A stretch of DNA of 8,585 nucleotides, taken from positions 1 through 8,585 of the forward strand of contig CALAOB010000047.1 in the NCBI GenBank assembly GCA_937927445.1, in the 5' to 3' direction. Shown piece by piece: positions 1 through 5,710 of the stretch (position 1 is the first letter of the stretch; each line of letters starts with the position of its first letter). This DNA comes from an uncultured Oribacterium sp. (GTDB taxonomy: Bacteria > Bacillota > Clostridia > Lachnospirales > Lachnospiraceae). The translations under genes were made by a program, and so were the position numbers. Below the pieces are notes generated by a model that searched no databases, was not told where the DNA came from, and was given only the letters and a program-made list of their open reading frames with translations.

Positions 1-37
1 AGACTAAATGCAACTTGCGATTAGAGGAGTAGCATTT

Positions 38-70
38 CGAATTTCAATTTTGGAGCTGAACCGAATTTCA
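38..70. repeat. 9-base direct repeat upstream of the S1-protein promoter
   Basis: CGAATTTCA occurs at 38-46 and again at 62-70, 24 bases start to start, just upstream of the predicted -35 element at 80-85. The 24-base period is about two helical turns plus a little, so a regulator could bind both copies. The match is short and the stretch is AT-rich, so chance is a real alternative. I see no gene in 1-164. Confidence 0.35.
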
Positions 71-79
71 TCCCCCATC

Positions 80-109
80 TTGTAGCGGCCCGCCAATTTG
101 TGGTATAGT
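80..109 (+). promoter_or_regulatory. Predicted sigma-A promoter for the S1-domain gene
   Basis: A -35-like TTGTAG (80-85) is followed after 18 bases by TATAGT (104-109). The -10 is preceded by TGG, which gives an extended -10 (TGnTATAGT). The start of transcription would fall near 115-117. This leaves a leader of about 50 bases with a weak GC-rich hairpin around 120-133 and a purine-rich ribosome binding site (AAAAAGAGG, 145-153), 11 bases before the ATG at 165. Confidence 0.6.
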
Positions 110-164
110 ATATCGAGTGAGCCTTCGGGGCACGCATTATTAAGAAAAAGAGGTACCATAGACT

Positions 165-923
165 ATGGCAGACGAGATCAAGATCGAGGAAGCAAAGGAA
201 GAGAAGATTCCTTCCATGGATGATTTCAAGGAGGAGCTTGAGGCATCGTTCAAGCAGCACGCAAATGCGAAGCGCGTGGACATGAGCAAGTGGGAGAAGA
301 TCCTCGATGACTTCCAGAACAAGACCAGCTTCGAGGTAGAAGTAAATGAAGCTGTGAAGAGCGGTGTAACCGCAAACGTGGATGGCCTGAGAGCATTCAT
401 CCCGGCATCGAAGCTTTCACTCGGCTTCGTAAAGGATGAGGAGCTGAAGGACTGGGTAGGCAAGAAGCTGAATGTTCGCGTCATCACGGCGGAGCCGGAG
501 AACAACAAGCTGGTTCTTTCTGCACGTGATGTTCTCCGCGATGAGCAGGAGAAGGTAAGAGCAGAGAAGGCAGCTGCGATCCAGACAGGTCTCGTAACCG
601 AGGGTACGGTTGAGACCGTGAAGGACTATGGTGCATTTATCGATCTCGGAGATGGCGTTACCGGTCTTCTTCACGTTTCTCAGATCTCCAACAAGAGAGT
701 GAAGTCTCCGGCAGATGTGCTGAAGGAAGGCCAGACCGTAAAGGTTCAGGTCATCGGTGTCAAGGATGGTAAGATTTCCCTTTCCATGAAGGCACTCGAG
801 GCTGAGAAGCAGGAGCGTAAGGAAAAGCAGGAGCGCGAGGATTTCCGTGCAAACTACAAGGAGTCCGGCGCTGCAACCTCTTCCTTCGCAGAGATCATGA
901 AGAAGAGTGGCATCAAGTTCTGA
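165..923 (+). CDS. Two-S1-domain RNA-binding protein
   Basis: Predicted cytoplasmic RNA-binding protein of 252 residues. The N-terminal 40 residues are acidic and probably disordered or helical. Residues about 46-122 form a divergent S1 (OB-fold) domain that keeps the GLRAFIPASKL strand-turn typical of ribosomal protein S1 repeats. Residues about 144-210 are a canonical S1 domain (EGTVETVKDYGAFIDLGDGV, GLLHVSQIS, GKISLSMK). A charged helix joins the domains, and a lysine/glutamate-rich helix (210-230) precedes a conserved-looking FAEIMKKSGIKF tail. True ribosomal S1 usually has four to six such domains, so this is a short S1-like protein of the type common in Clostridia, not clearly RpsA. It has its own promoter and a perfect terminator, so it is probably a single-gene unit, perhaps with some readthrough. 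The family assignment is firm. Its role (translation, RNA stability) is not known from sequence. Confidence 0.9.
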   Translation: MADEIKIEEAKEEKIPSMDDFKEELEASFKQHANAKRVDMSKWEKILDDFQNKTSFEVEVNEAVKSGVTANVDGLRAFIPASKLSLGFVKDEELKDWVGKKLNVRVITAEPENNKLVLSARDVLRDEQEKVRAEKAAAIQTGLVTEGTVETVKDYGAFIDLGDGVTGLLHVSQISNKRVKSPADVLKEGQTVKVQVIGVKDGKISLSMKALEAEKQERKEKQEREDFRANYKESGAATSSFAEIMKKSGIKF

Positions 924-945
924 TGATGCAGACACGTTGATTTTC

Positions 946-984
946 ATCAGTCACGTATCCTAACGGATACGTGACTGATTTTTT
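946..984 (+). terminator. Intrinsic terminator after the S1-domain gene
   Basis: A perfect 15-bp stem pairs ATCAGTCACGTATCC (946-960) with 965-979 around a TAAC loop (961-964), and a run of T (979-984) follows. There is no A-run on the left side, so it works best on the + strand. It ends 14 bases before the next ATG at 999, leaving only the ribosome binding site between them. Confidence 0.93.
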
Positions 985-998
985 GAGAGAGGAAACAG

Positions 999-2348
999 AT
1001 GGAGTATACAGCGAAGGAAGTGACGGCAGAGGAGCTCGAGCAGTGGCCGCGGGAGAGCTATCACCTGGTGGATGTGCGGAGTGAAGAGGATTTTCAGACG
1101 GGCAAGATGCCGGATGCGCTTCGGGTGGATCTCAATCGCATCGCCGAGGGGAACCACAGCATCCCGAAGGATAAGCGGGTCGTGCTCTACTGTAAGTACG
1201 GCGATCTTTCCATGACGGCAGCCGAGGACCTGTGCGCGCAGGGCTACGAGGCCTACAGCCTCGCCGGCGGTTACGGCAAGTGGGTGCTCCGTCAGATCCA
1301 GAAGGACATGGATTCCGAGCAGCGTCGCGACGACATCGAGAAGTCGCTCCGCAAGAAGTTCAAGCGGAACCTCTTCGGCATGTTCGTGAAGGCCATCTGC
1401 GATTATCAGCTCGTCGAGCCGGGCGACCGCATCGCGGTCTGCATCTCCGGCGGTAAGGACTCGATGCTCATGGCGAAGCTCTTCCAGGAGCTGAAGCGTC
1501 ACAATAAGATCCCGTTCGAGCTCGTGTTCCTCTGCATGGATCCGGGCTACAACGAGGCGAACCGCAAGGTTATCGAGCGGAACGCGGATCTCCTCGGCAT
1601 CCCGCTCACGATCTTCGAAACGAATATCTTCGACTCCGTCTACAATATCCCGAAGTCCCCGTGCTACGTCTGCGCCCGCATGCGCCGCGGCTACCTCTAT
1701 AAGGAAGCCCAGCGCCTCGGCTGCAACAAGATCGCACTCGGCCACCACTTCGACGACGTCATCGAGACCGTCCTCATGGGCATGCTTTACGCCGGCCAGT
1801 ACGAGGCGATGATGCCGAAGCTCCACTCCACGAACTTCCCGGGCATGGAGCTCATCCGCCCGCTCTACCTCATCCGCGAGGCGGAAATCAAGCACTGGCG
1901 CGACTACAACAGCCTGAACTTCATCCAGTGCGCCTGCCACTTCACCGAGACCTGCGCGACCTGCCACACCGACGGTCAGACCAGCTCGAAGCGCCTCGAG
2001 ACGAAGAAGCTGATCGAGAAGCTGAAGGAAACGAATCCGTACGTCGAGCGGAACATCTTCAGCGCGATGGAAAACGTAAGCCTGAACAAAATCCTCGGCT
2101 ATAAGCGTCAGCACGTGAAGCACAGCTTCCTCGAGTGGTACGACGATGAGGACGACCTGAAGATCGGCATCCTGAACGAGGAGGAGATCGCGCACGAGGA
2201 TGCGCTTCGTCGCCAGCAGGAGCTCCAGAAGGAGAAGGCACGCATCGACTCCCAGCCGAAGTCCGAGCAGGCGCGCCGGAACGCCGAGGAGAACCGTCGC
2301 AACGCGCAGTTCCGCAAACTGGAAGGAGCAAGACCGGATGGAAACTAG
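999..2348 (+). CDS. Rhodanese domain fused to TtcA-like PP-loop thiolation enzyme
   Basis: A 449-residue fusion. Residues about 1-100 are a rhodanese domain: an early DVRSEEDF, then VVLYCKYGDLS with the likely sulfur-carrying Cys65, then LAGGYGKW. Residues about 120-385 match TtcA, which uses ATP to put sulfur on cytidine 32 of tRNA. The PP-loop SGGKDS is at 150-155, CYVCARMRRG gives Cys222 and Cys225, GHHFDD is at 248-253, and Cys311/Cys313 lie in IQCACHF. In E. coli TtcA the CxxC pair plus one later Cys hold a [4Fe-4S] cluster, and all seem present here. Further cysteines (319, 322) are extra. Residues 385-449 are a highly charged tail that E. coli TtcA (about 311 residues) lacks. GAGAGAGG (985-992) is a well placed ribosome binding site. 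The substrate (tRNA C32 or another RNA) is inferred. The rhodanese domain probably passes persulfide to the PP-loop domain. Confidence 0.88.
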   Translation: MEYTAKEVTAEELEQWPRESYHLVDVRSEEDFQTGKMPDALRVDLNRIAEGNHSIPKDKRVVLYCKYGDLSMTAAEDLCAQGYEAYSLAGGYGKWVLRQIQKDMDSEQRRDDIEKSLRKKFKRNLFGMFVKAICDYQLVEPGDRIAVCISGGKDSMLMAKLFQELKRHNKIPFELVFLCMDPGYNEANRKVIERNADLLGIPLTIFETNIFDSVYNIPKSPCYVCARMRRGYLYKEAQRLGCNKIALGHHFDDVIETVLMGMLYAGQYEAMMPKLHSTNFPGMELIRPLYLIREAEIKHWRDYNSLNFIQCACHFTETCATCHTDGQTSSKRLETKKLIEKLKETNPYVERNIFSAMENVSLNKILGYKRQHVKHSFLEWYDDEDDLKIGILNEEEIAHEDALRRQQELQKEKARIDSQPKSEQARRNAEENRRNAQFRKLEGARPDGN

Positions 2349-3237
2349 TATGGAGAACTGCCGGCTCTGTCCGCGACAGTGCGGCGTGAACCGGAACGCG
2401 GGGCAAAAGGGTGTCTGCGGCGTCGGCTCGGAGCTCTACATCGCGCGGGCGGCACTCCACTTCTGGGAGGAGCCGTGCATCTCCGGAAAGGAAGGCAGCG
2501 GCGCGGTGTTCTTCTCCGGCTGCACCCTGAAGTGCGTGTTCTGCCAGAATTATGAGCTGAGCCACCAGGAGGTCGGGAAGCGCGTCAGCCTCGAGCGACT
2601 CGCGGAGATCTTCTTCGAGCTGGAGGCGCAGGGCGCGAACAACATCAACCTCGTCACCCCGGACCACTACATCCCCCTCATCGCGCAGGCCATGGAACGA
2701 AGCCGCGTGCAGGGACTGAAGATCCCCTTCGTCATCAACTGCTCCGGCTATGAAACGAGCGAACTGATCCGCCGCCTCGACGGCCTCGCGGACATCTACC
2801 TCGACGACTTCAAGTACATGGATGGCGCGAAGGCACAGAAGTACTCCGGCGCCGGAGACTACCCGGAACGCGCGAAGGAAAGCCTCGCCGAGATGGTGCG
2901 CCAGTGCCCGGAGCCTGTCTTCGACGAACGCGGCATGATGCAGAAGGGCGTCATCGTCCGCCACCTCCTCATGCCATCGATGGTCCACAACGCAGAACGC
3001 GTCGTCGACTACGTCTACGACACCTACGGCGACCAGGTCTACCTCAGCCTCATGCACCAGTTCACCCCCTTTCCGCGCCTCGAAAAGTGGCCGGAAATCA
3101 ACCGCCGCGTCACCAGACGTGAATACGAACGCCTCATCGACTACGCCCTCGAAAAAGGCGTTACCAACGCCTTCATTCAGGAAGGCAGCGTCGCGAAGGA
3201 GAGCTTCGTCCCACAGTGGAACGGCGAAGGTGTATAG
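2338..3237 (+). CDS. PflX-like radical SAM protein
   Basis: A 299-residue radical SAM enzyme. SGCTLKCVFCQN carries the CxxxCxxC cluster motif (Cys62, Cys66, Cys69). The N-terminus CRLCPRQCGVNR with later GVC (Cys8, 11, 15, 27) is the extra cysteine motif of the PflX family (COG1313), which is related to pyruvate formate-lyase activating enzymes. The biochemical role of that family is not settled, and no glycyl radical enzyme lies in this window. The frame stays open upstream to an ATG at 2200, but that stretch is arginine-rich shadow sequence. The ATG at 2338 is chosen because GGAAGGAG (2321-2328) lies 9 bases before it. A second ATG at 2350 is too far from that site. The start overlaps the end of the rhodanese-TtcA gene by 11 bases, so the two are almost certainly co-transcribed and translationally coupled. 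No good terminator follows until the hairpin at 3361. Confidence 0.88.
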   Translation: METSMENCRLCPRQCGVNRNAGQKGVCGVGSELYIARAALHFWEEPCISGKEGSGAVFFSGCTLKCVFCQNYELSHQEVGKRVSLERLAEIFFELEAQGANNINLVTPDHYIPLIAQAMERSRVQGLKIPFVINCSGYETSELIRRLDGLADIYLDDFKYMDGAKAQKYSGAGDYPERAKESLAEMVRQCPEPVFDERGMMQKGVIVRHLLMPSMVHNAERVVDYVYDTYGDQVYLSLMHQFTPFPRLEKWPEINRRVTRREYERLIDYALEKGVTNAFIQEGSVAKESFVPQWNGEGV

Positions 3238-3304
3238 GCGTACGGTGCCTCCGTTGCCGCCCCTCCGCGTGTTCAAAGTGCTGTGCACCCGATTTAGTAC
3301 GTAA

Positions 3305-3323
3305 TCCTATAGGGAAACTAGGA
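3305..3323. promoter_or_regulatory. Dyad operator resembling an IscR type-2 site, upstream of suf
   Basis: TCCTA (3305-3309) and TAGGA (3319-3323) form a perfect 5-N9-5 inverted repeat centred on 3314, ending 7 bases before the -35 of the suf promoter. The CC and GG are separated by 13 bases, and GGAAAT follows on the right. This CC-N13-GG layout is the one I recall for the E. coli IscR type-2 motif, although the inner A and TA positions do not all match. Its place about 50 bp before the predicted transcript start would suit an activator. No Rrf2-family gene is in the window, so any regulator acts in trans. Binding is inferred; the dyad itself is seen. Confidence 0.45.
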
Positions 3324-3330
3324 AATCTTG

Positions 3331-3359
3331 TTGCGGAAGCGAATCCGCTGGGCTATAAT
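3331..3359 (+). promoter_or_regulatory. Predicted sigma-A promoter of the suf operon
   Basis: TTGCGG (3331-3336) lies exactly 17 bases before a perfect TATAAT (3354-3359). The -35 matches the TTGACA consensus at only three of six positions, which fits a promoter that needs an activator. Transcription should begin near 3364-3367, giving a leader of about 155 bases before sufC. It is the best promoter in the gap after the radical SAM gene. Confidence 0.72.
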
Positions 3360-3360
3360 C

Positions 3361-3413
3361 GAAGCTGCTGATGTCTGGAGACATGTGATCCCCCAGGCAC
3401 CCGCAGCTTTTTA
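3361..3413 (+). terminator. Terminator-like hairpin in the suf leader
   Basis: AAGCTGC (3362-3368) pairs with GCAGCTT (3403-3409), and a T-run (3408-3412) follows. An inner 7-bp stem, TGTCTGG (3372-3378) with CCAGGCA (3393-3399) including one G-U pair, can stack above a 3x3 internal loop. A competing small hairpin, ATGTC-TGGA-GACAT (3371-3384), would block that inner stem. The element may end readthrough from the rhodanese-TtcA/radical SAM unit, may attenuate suf, or both. The 5' arm lies on the predicted suf start site, so suf transcripts may lack part of the stem. It matches no riboswitch class that I recognise. Confidence 0.55.
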
Positions 3414-3483
3414 TATATTCCCGCACGCCCTGTGGAGGCGACACAGCCGTACGGTGATCATGTTCTACATGAATAGAATGCAC

Positions 3484-3511
3484 GCCCCGCACGCCGGGGC
3501 TCTTATGGAGG
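3484..3511 (+). promoter_or_regulatory. GC hairpin followed by the sufC ribosome binding site
   Basis: GCCCCG (3484-3489) pairs perfectly with CGGGGC (3495-3500) around a CACGC loop. The sufC Shine-Dalgarno GGAGG (3507-3511) starts 6 bases later. No T-run follows, so it is not a terminator. It could stabilise the mRNA 5' end or modulate ribosome access. The GGAGG decides the sufC start: it is 7 bases before the ATG at 3519 but only 1 base before the ATG at 3513. Confidence 0.6.
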
Positions 3512-3518
3512 AATGAAT

Positions 3519-4262
3519 ATGGCAGATTTACTGAATGTCAAGAATCTTCAGGTGAAGGTCGAGGAGAAGGAGATTCTCCACGGCGTCGACCTGACTGTGA
3601 ATAGAGGCGAGACCCACGTCCTGATGGGACCGAACGGTGCCGGCAAGTCCACCCTCGGTAACGCACTGATGGGCAACCCGCAGTACCAGATCATCGGCGG
3701 AAAGATCCTGTTCAACGGCCAGGACATCAAGACCGAGCCGACCGACCAGAGAGCGAAGCTCGGTATGTTCCTGTCCTTCCAGAACCCGCTCGAGGTTCCG
3801 GGCATCACCCTCGGTAACTTCATTCGCTCTGCCCTGCAGCAGAGAACCGGAAAGCACATTCGTCTCTGGGACTTCAAGAAGGAGATGAAGAAGGCGATGG
3901 AGGTCCTCGATATGGACCCGAGCTACGTTGACCGTGATCTCAATGTCGGCTTCTCCGGTGGTGAGAAGAAAAAGGCTGAGATCCTGCAGCTCCTCATGCT
4001 GAAGCCGTCCCTCGCCATCCTCGACGAGACCGACTCCGGCCTCGACGTCGATGCCGTTCGTACCGTAAGTAAGGGTGTCGAGGAGTACCAGAAGTCCATG
4101 GACGGTGCCCTCATCATCATCACCCACTCCACGAGAATCCTCGAGTCCCTGAAGGTTGACAAGACCCACGTCCTCGTCAGCGGCCAGATGAAGGCCGAGG
4201 GCGATGCGTCGATGGTCGATCGCATCAACGAGAACGGCTTCGTGGATTTCCTGAACAAGTAA
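3519..4262 (+). CDS. sufC: SufC, ATPase of the SufBCD Fe-S scaffold
   Basis: A cytoplasmic ABC-type ATPase of 247 residues, the usual SufC length, which drives cluster assembly on SufB-SufD. Visible motifs are Walker A GPNGAGKST (37-45), Q-loop Gln88 in SFQNP, the ABC signature FSGGEKKK (145-152), Walker B with LAILDETDSGLD (165-176) and the switch His203 in ITHST. DETDSGLD and GEKKK are hallmarks of SufC among ABC ATPases. There are no membrane segments and no transporter partner. The start at 3519 (MADLLNV) is preferred over the ATG at 3513 because of ribosome binding site spacing. It is the first gene of the operon, and sufB follows after 18 bases. Confidence 0.97.
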   Translation: MADLLNVKNLQVKVEEKEILHGVDLTVNRGETHVLMGPNGAGKSTLGNALMGNPQYQIIGGKILFNGQDIKTEPTDQRAKLGMFLSFQNPLEVPGITLGNFIRSALQQRTGKHIRLWDFKKEMKKAMEVLDMDPSYVDRDLNVGFSGGEKKKAEILQLLMLKPSLAILDETDSGLDVDAVRTVSKGVEEYQKSMDGALIIITHSTRILESLKVDKTHVLVSGQMKAEGDASMVDRINENGFVDFLNK

Positions 4263-4280
4263 GCGTGGAGGACAGCATCT

Positions 4281-5699
4281 ATGGCAAATAAGGAAAAGGC
4301 AGAGGTTCAGGACATCAACCGCTCCATGTATGATTTCCGTTACGAAGAGAAGGATACGGATTTCTACAAGATCCAGGAGGGTCTGACGAAGGATATCGTC
4401 CTCGAGATCTCTGAGAAGAAGGGAGACCCGGCGTGGATGCGGGACTTCCGTTTAAAGTCACTTGAAATTTATAATCAGAAAAAGGTTCCGCAGTGGGGCC
4501 CGAGCATCGACGGTCTCGATATGAACAACATCGTGACCTACGTCAAGCCGAAGACGAAGATGACCGCGGACTGGGAAGAGGTTCCGGAGGACATCAAGAA
4601 CACCTTCGAGAAGCTCGGTATCCCGCAGGCAGAGCGTGAGTCGCTCGCCGGTGTCGGCGCGCAGTACGACTCCGAGCTCGTCTACCATAACCTCCAGAAG
4701 GAGGTTGAGGAGCAGGGCGTCGTGTATACCGATATCGAGTCGGCCCTGCACGGTCCGTACGCAGACATGATCCGGGATCACTTCATGCACCTCGTACCGC
4801 CGACAGATCATAAGTTTGCGGCGCTCCACGGTGCGGTCTGGTCCGGCGGCTCCTTCGTGTACATCCCGAAGGGCGTCTCCGTCGAGATCCCGCTGCAGTC
4901 CTACTTCCGTCTGAACGCCCCGGGCGCCGGACAGTTCGAGCACACCCTGATCATCGTTGATGAGGGCGCACAGCTCCACTTCATCGAGGGCTGCTCTGCA
5001 CCGAAGTACAACATCGCGAACCTGCATGCCGGCTGCGTCGAGCTTTATGTCGGCAAGAACGCGAAGCTTCGTTACTCGACCATCGAGAACTGGTCGAAGA
5101 ACATGTACAACCTGAACACGAAGCGTGCCATCGTCGAAGAGGGCGGCACGATGGAGTGGGTATCCGGCTCCTTCGGCTCCCATGTTTCCTACCTCTACCC
5201 GATGACCATCCTGAAGGGCGACAACTCCCGTATGGAGTTCACCGGCGTTACCTTCGCCGGCAAGGGTCAGAACCTCGATACCGGTGCGAAGGTCGTTCAT
5301 AACGGTAAGAATACCAGCTCCTACATCAACACCCGTTCCATCAGTAAGGATGGCGGTATCAGCACCTATCGTTCCTCCGTCGTGATCAACAACTCGGCGA
5401 AGCACGCGAAGGCGGCGGTTTCCTGCCAGTCTCTGATGCTCGACGACATCTCCCGCTCCGACACCATCCCGGCGATGGATGTCCGCACCCAGGATGCCGA
5501 CGTCGGACACGAGGCGAAGATCGGACGTATCTCCGACGATGCCGTATTCTATCTGATGTCCCGTGGTCTCTCCGAGGAGGACGCACGTGCGCTGATCGTT
5601 TCCGGCTTCGCAGACAGTGTTTCGAAGGAGCTCCCGCTCGAGTACGCCGTTGAGATGAACAACCTCATCCGTCTCGAGATGAAGGGCGCGATCGGTTAA
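4281..5699 (+). CDS. sufB: SufB, Fe-S cluster scaffold subunit
   Basis: A 472-residue SufB, full length for the family. SufB builds the nascent Fe-S cluster in the SufBCD complex. The N-terminal part (YNQKKVPQWGP, about 64-74; ALHGAVWSGGSFVYIPKGV, 181-199) and the beta-helix core are typical. Candidate cluster or sulfur-acceptor residues are Cys238 in FIEGCSAP (equivalent to E. coli Cys254), Cys382 in VSCQSLM (in the region of E. coli Cys405) and His410-Glu411 in GHEAKIG (Glu of E. coli SufB position 434). The C-terminal helices SDDAVFYLMSRGLSEEDA bind SufC in homologues. GGAGGA (4267-4272) is an ideal ribosome binding site. No intein is present, although SufB hosts them in some bacteria. An AT-rich stretch at 4451-4482 departs from the gene's codon habit. 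Confidence 0.97.
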   Translation: MANKEKAEVQDINRSMYDFRYEEKDTDFYKIQEGLTKDIVLEISEKKGDPAWMRDFRLKSLEIYNQKKVPQWGPSIDGLDMNNIVTYVKPKTKMTADWEEVPEDIKNTFEKLGIPQAERESLAGVGAQYDSELVYHNLQKEVEEQGVVYTDIESALHGPYADMIRDHFMHLVPPTDHKFAALHGAVWSGGSFVYIPKGVSVEIPLQSYFRLNAPGAGQFEHTLIIVDEGAQLHFIEGCSAPKYNIANLHAGCVELYVGKNAKLRYSTIENWSKNMYNLNTKRAIVEEGGTMEWVSGSFGSHVSYLYPMTILKGDNSRMEFTGVTFAGKGQNLDTGAKVVHNGKNTSSYINTRSISKDGGISTYRSSVVINNSAKHAKAAVSCQSLMLDDISRSDTIPAMDVRTQDADVGHEAKIGRISDDAVFYLMSRGLSEEDARALIVSGFADSVSKELPLEYAVEMNNLIRLEMKGAIG

Positions 5700-5710
5700 G
5701 GAGGGCAGAG

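Noticed and set aside
960..2195. Long minus-strand open frames opposite the rhodanese-TtcA, sufB and sufS genes
   Set aside because: They are antisense shadows caused by the strong third-position GC bias of the real genes. Their translations are Val/Leu/Asp/His-rich with no family motifs.
2200..2337. Upstream extension of the radical SAM gene to the ATG at 2200
   Set aside because: The added 46 residues are an Arg/Ser-rich shadow of the rhodanese-TtcA frame, with no ribosome binding site. The family motif CRLCPRQC fits a start at 2338.
3238..3304. A terminator directly after the radical SAM gene
   Set aside because: Only 4-bp stems are present (for example GTGC-TGT-GCAC at 3268-3278), and no T-run follows. 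The hairpin at 3361-3413 is the first plausible stop.
3361..3413. Assignment of the suf leader hairpin to a known riboswitch class
   Set aside because: I compared it by eye with the remembered fluoride, preQ1, THF and guanidine consensus features and found no match, so it is described only as a terminator-like hairpin.
3328..3516. A 62-codon open frame in the gap before sufC
   Set aside because: It spans the suf promoter and leader hairpin and its composition looks non-coding. It has no ribosome binding site at its start, and the internal ATG at 3460 is 21 bases from the nearest GGAGG.
4281..5699. An intein in SufB
   Set aside because: SufB is continuous across the usual insertion regions and has normal length.
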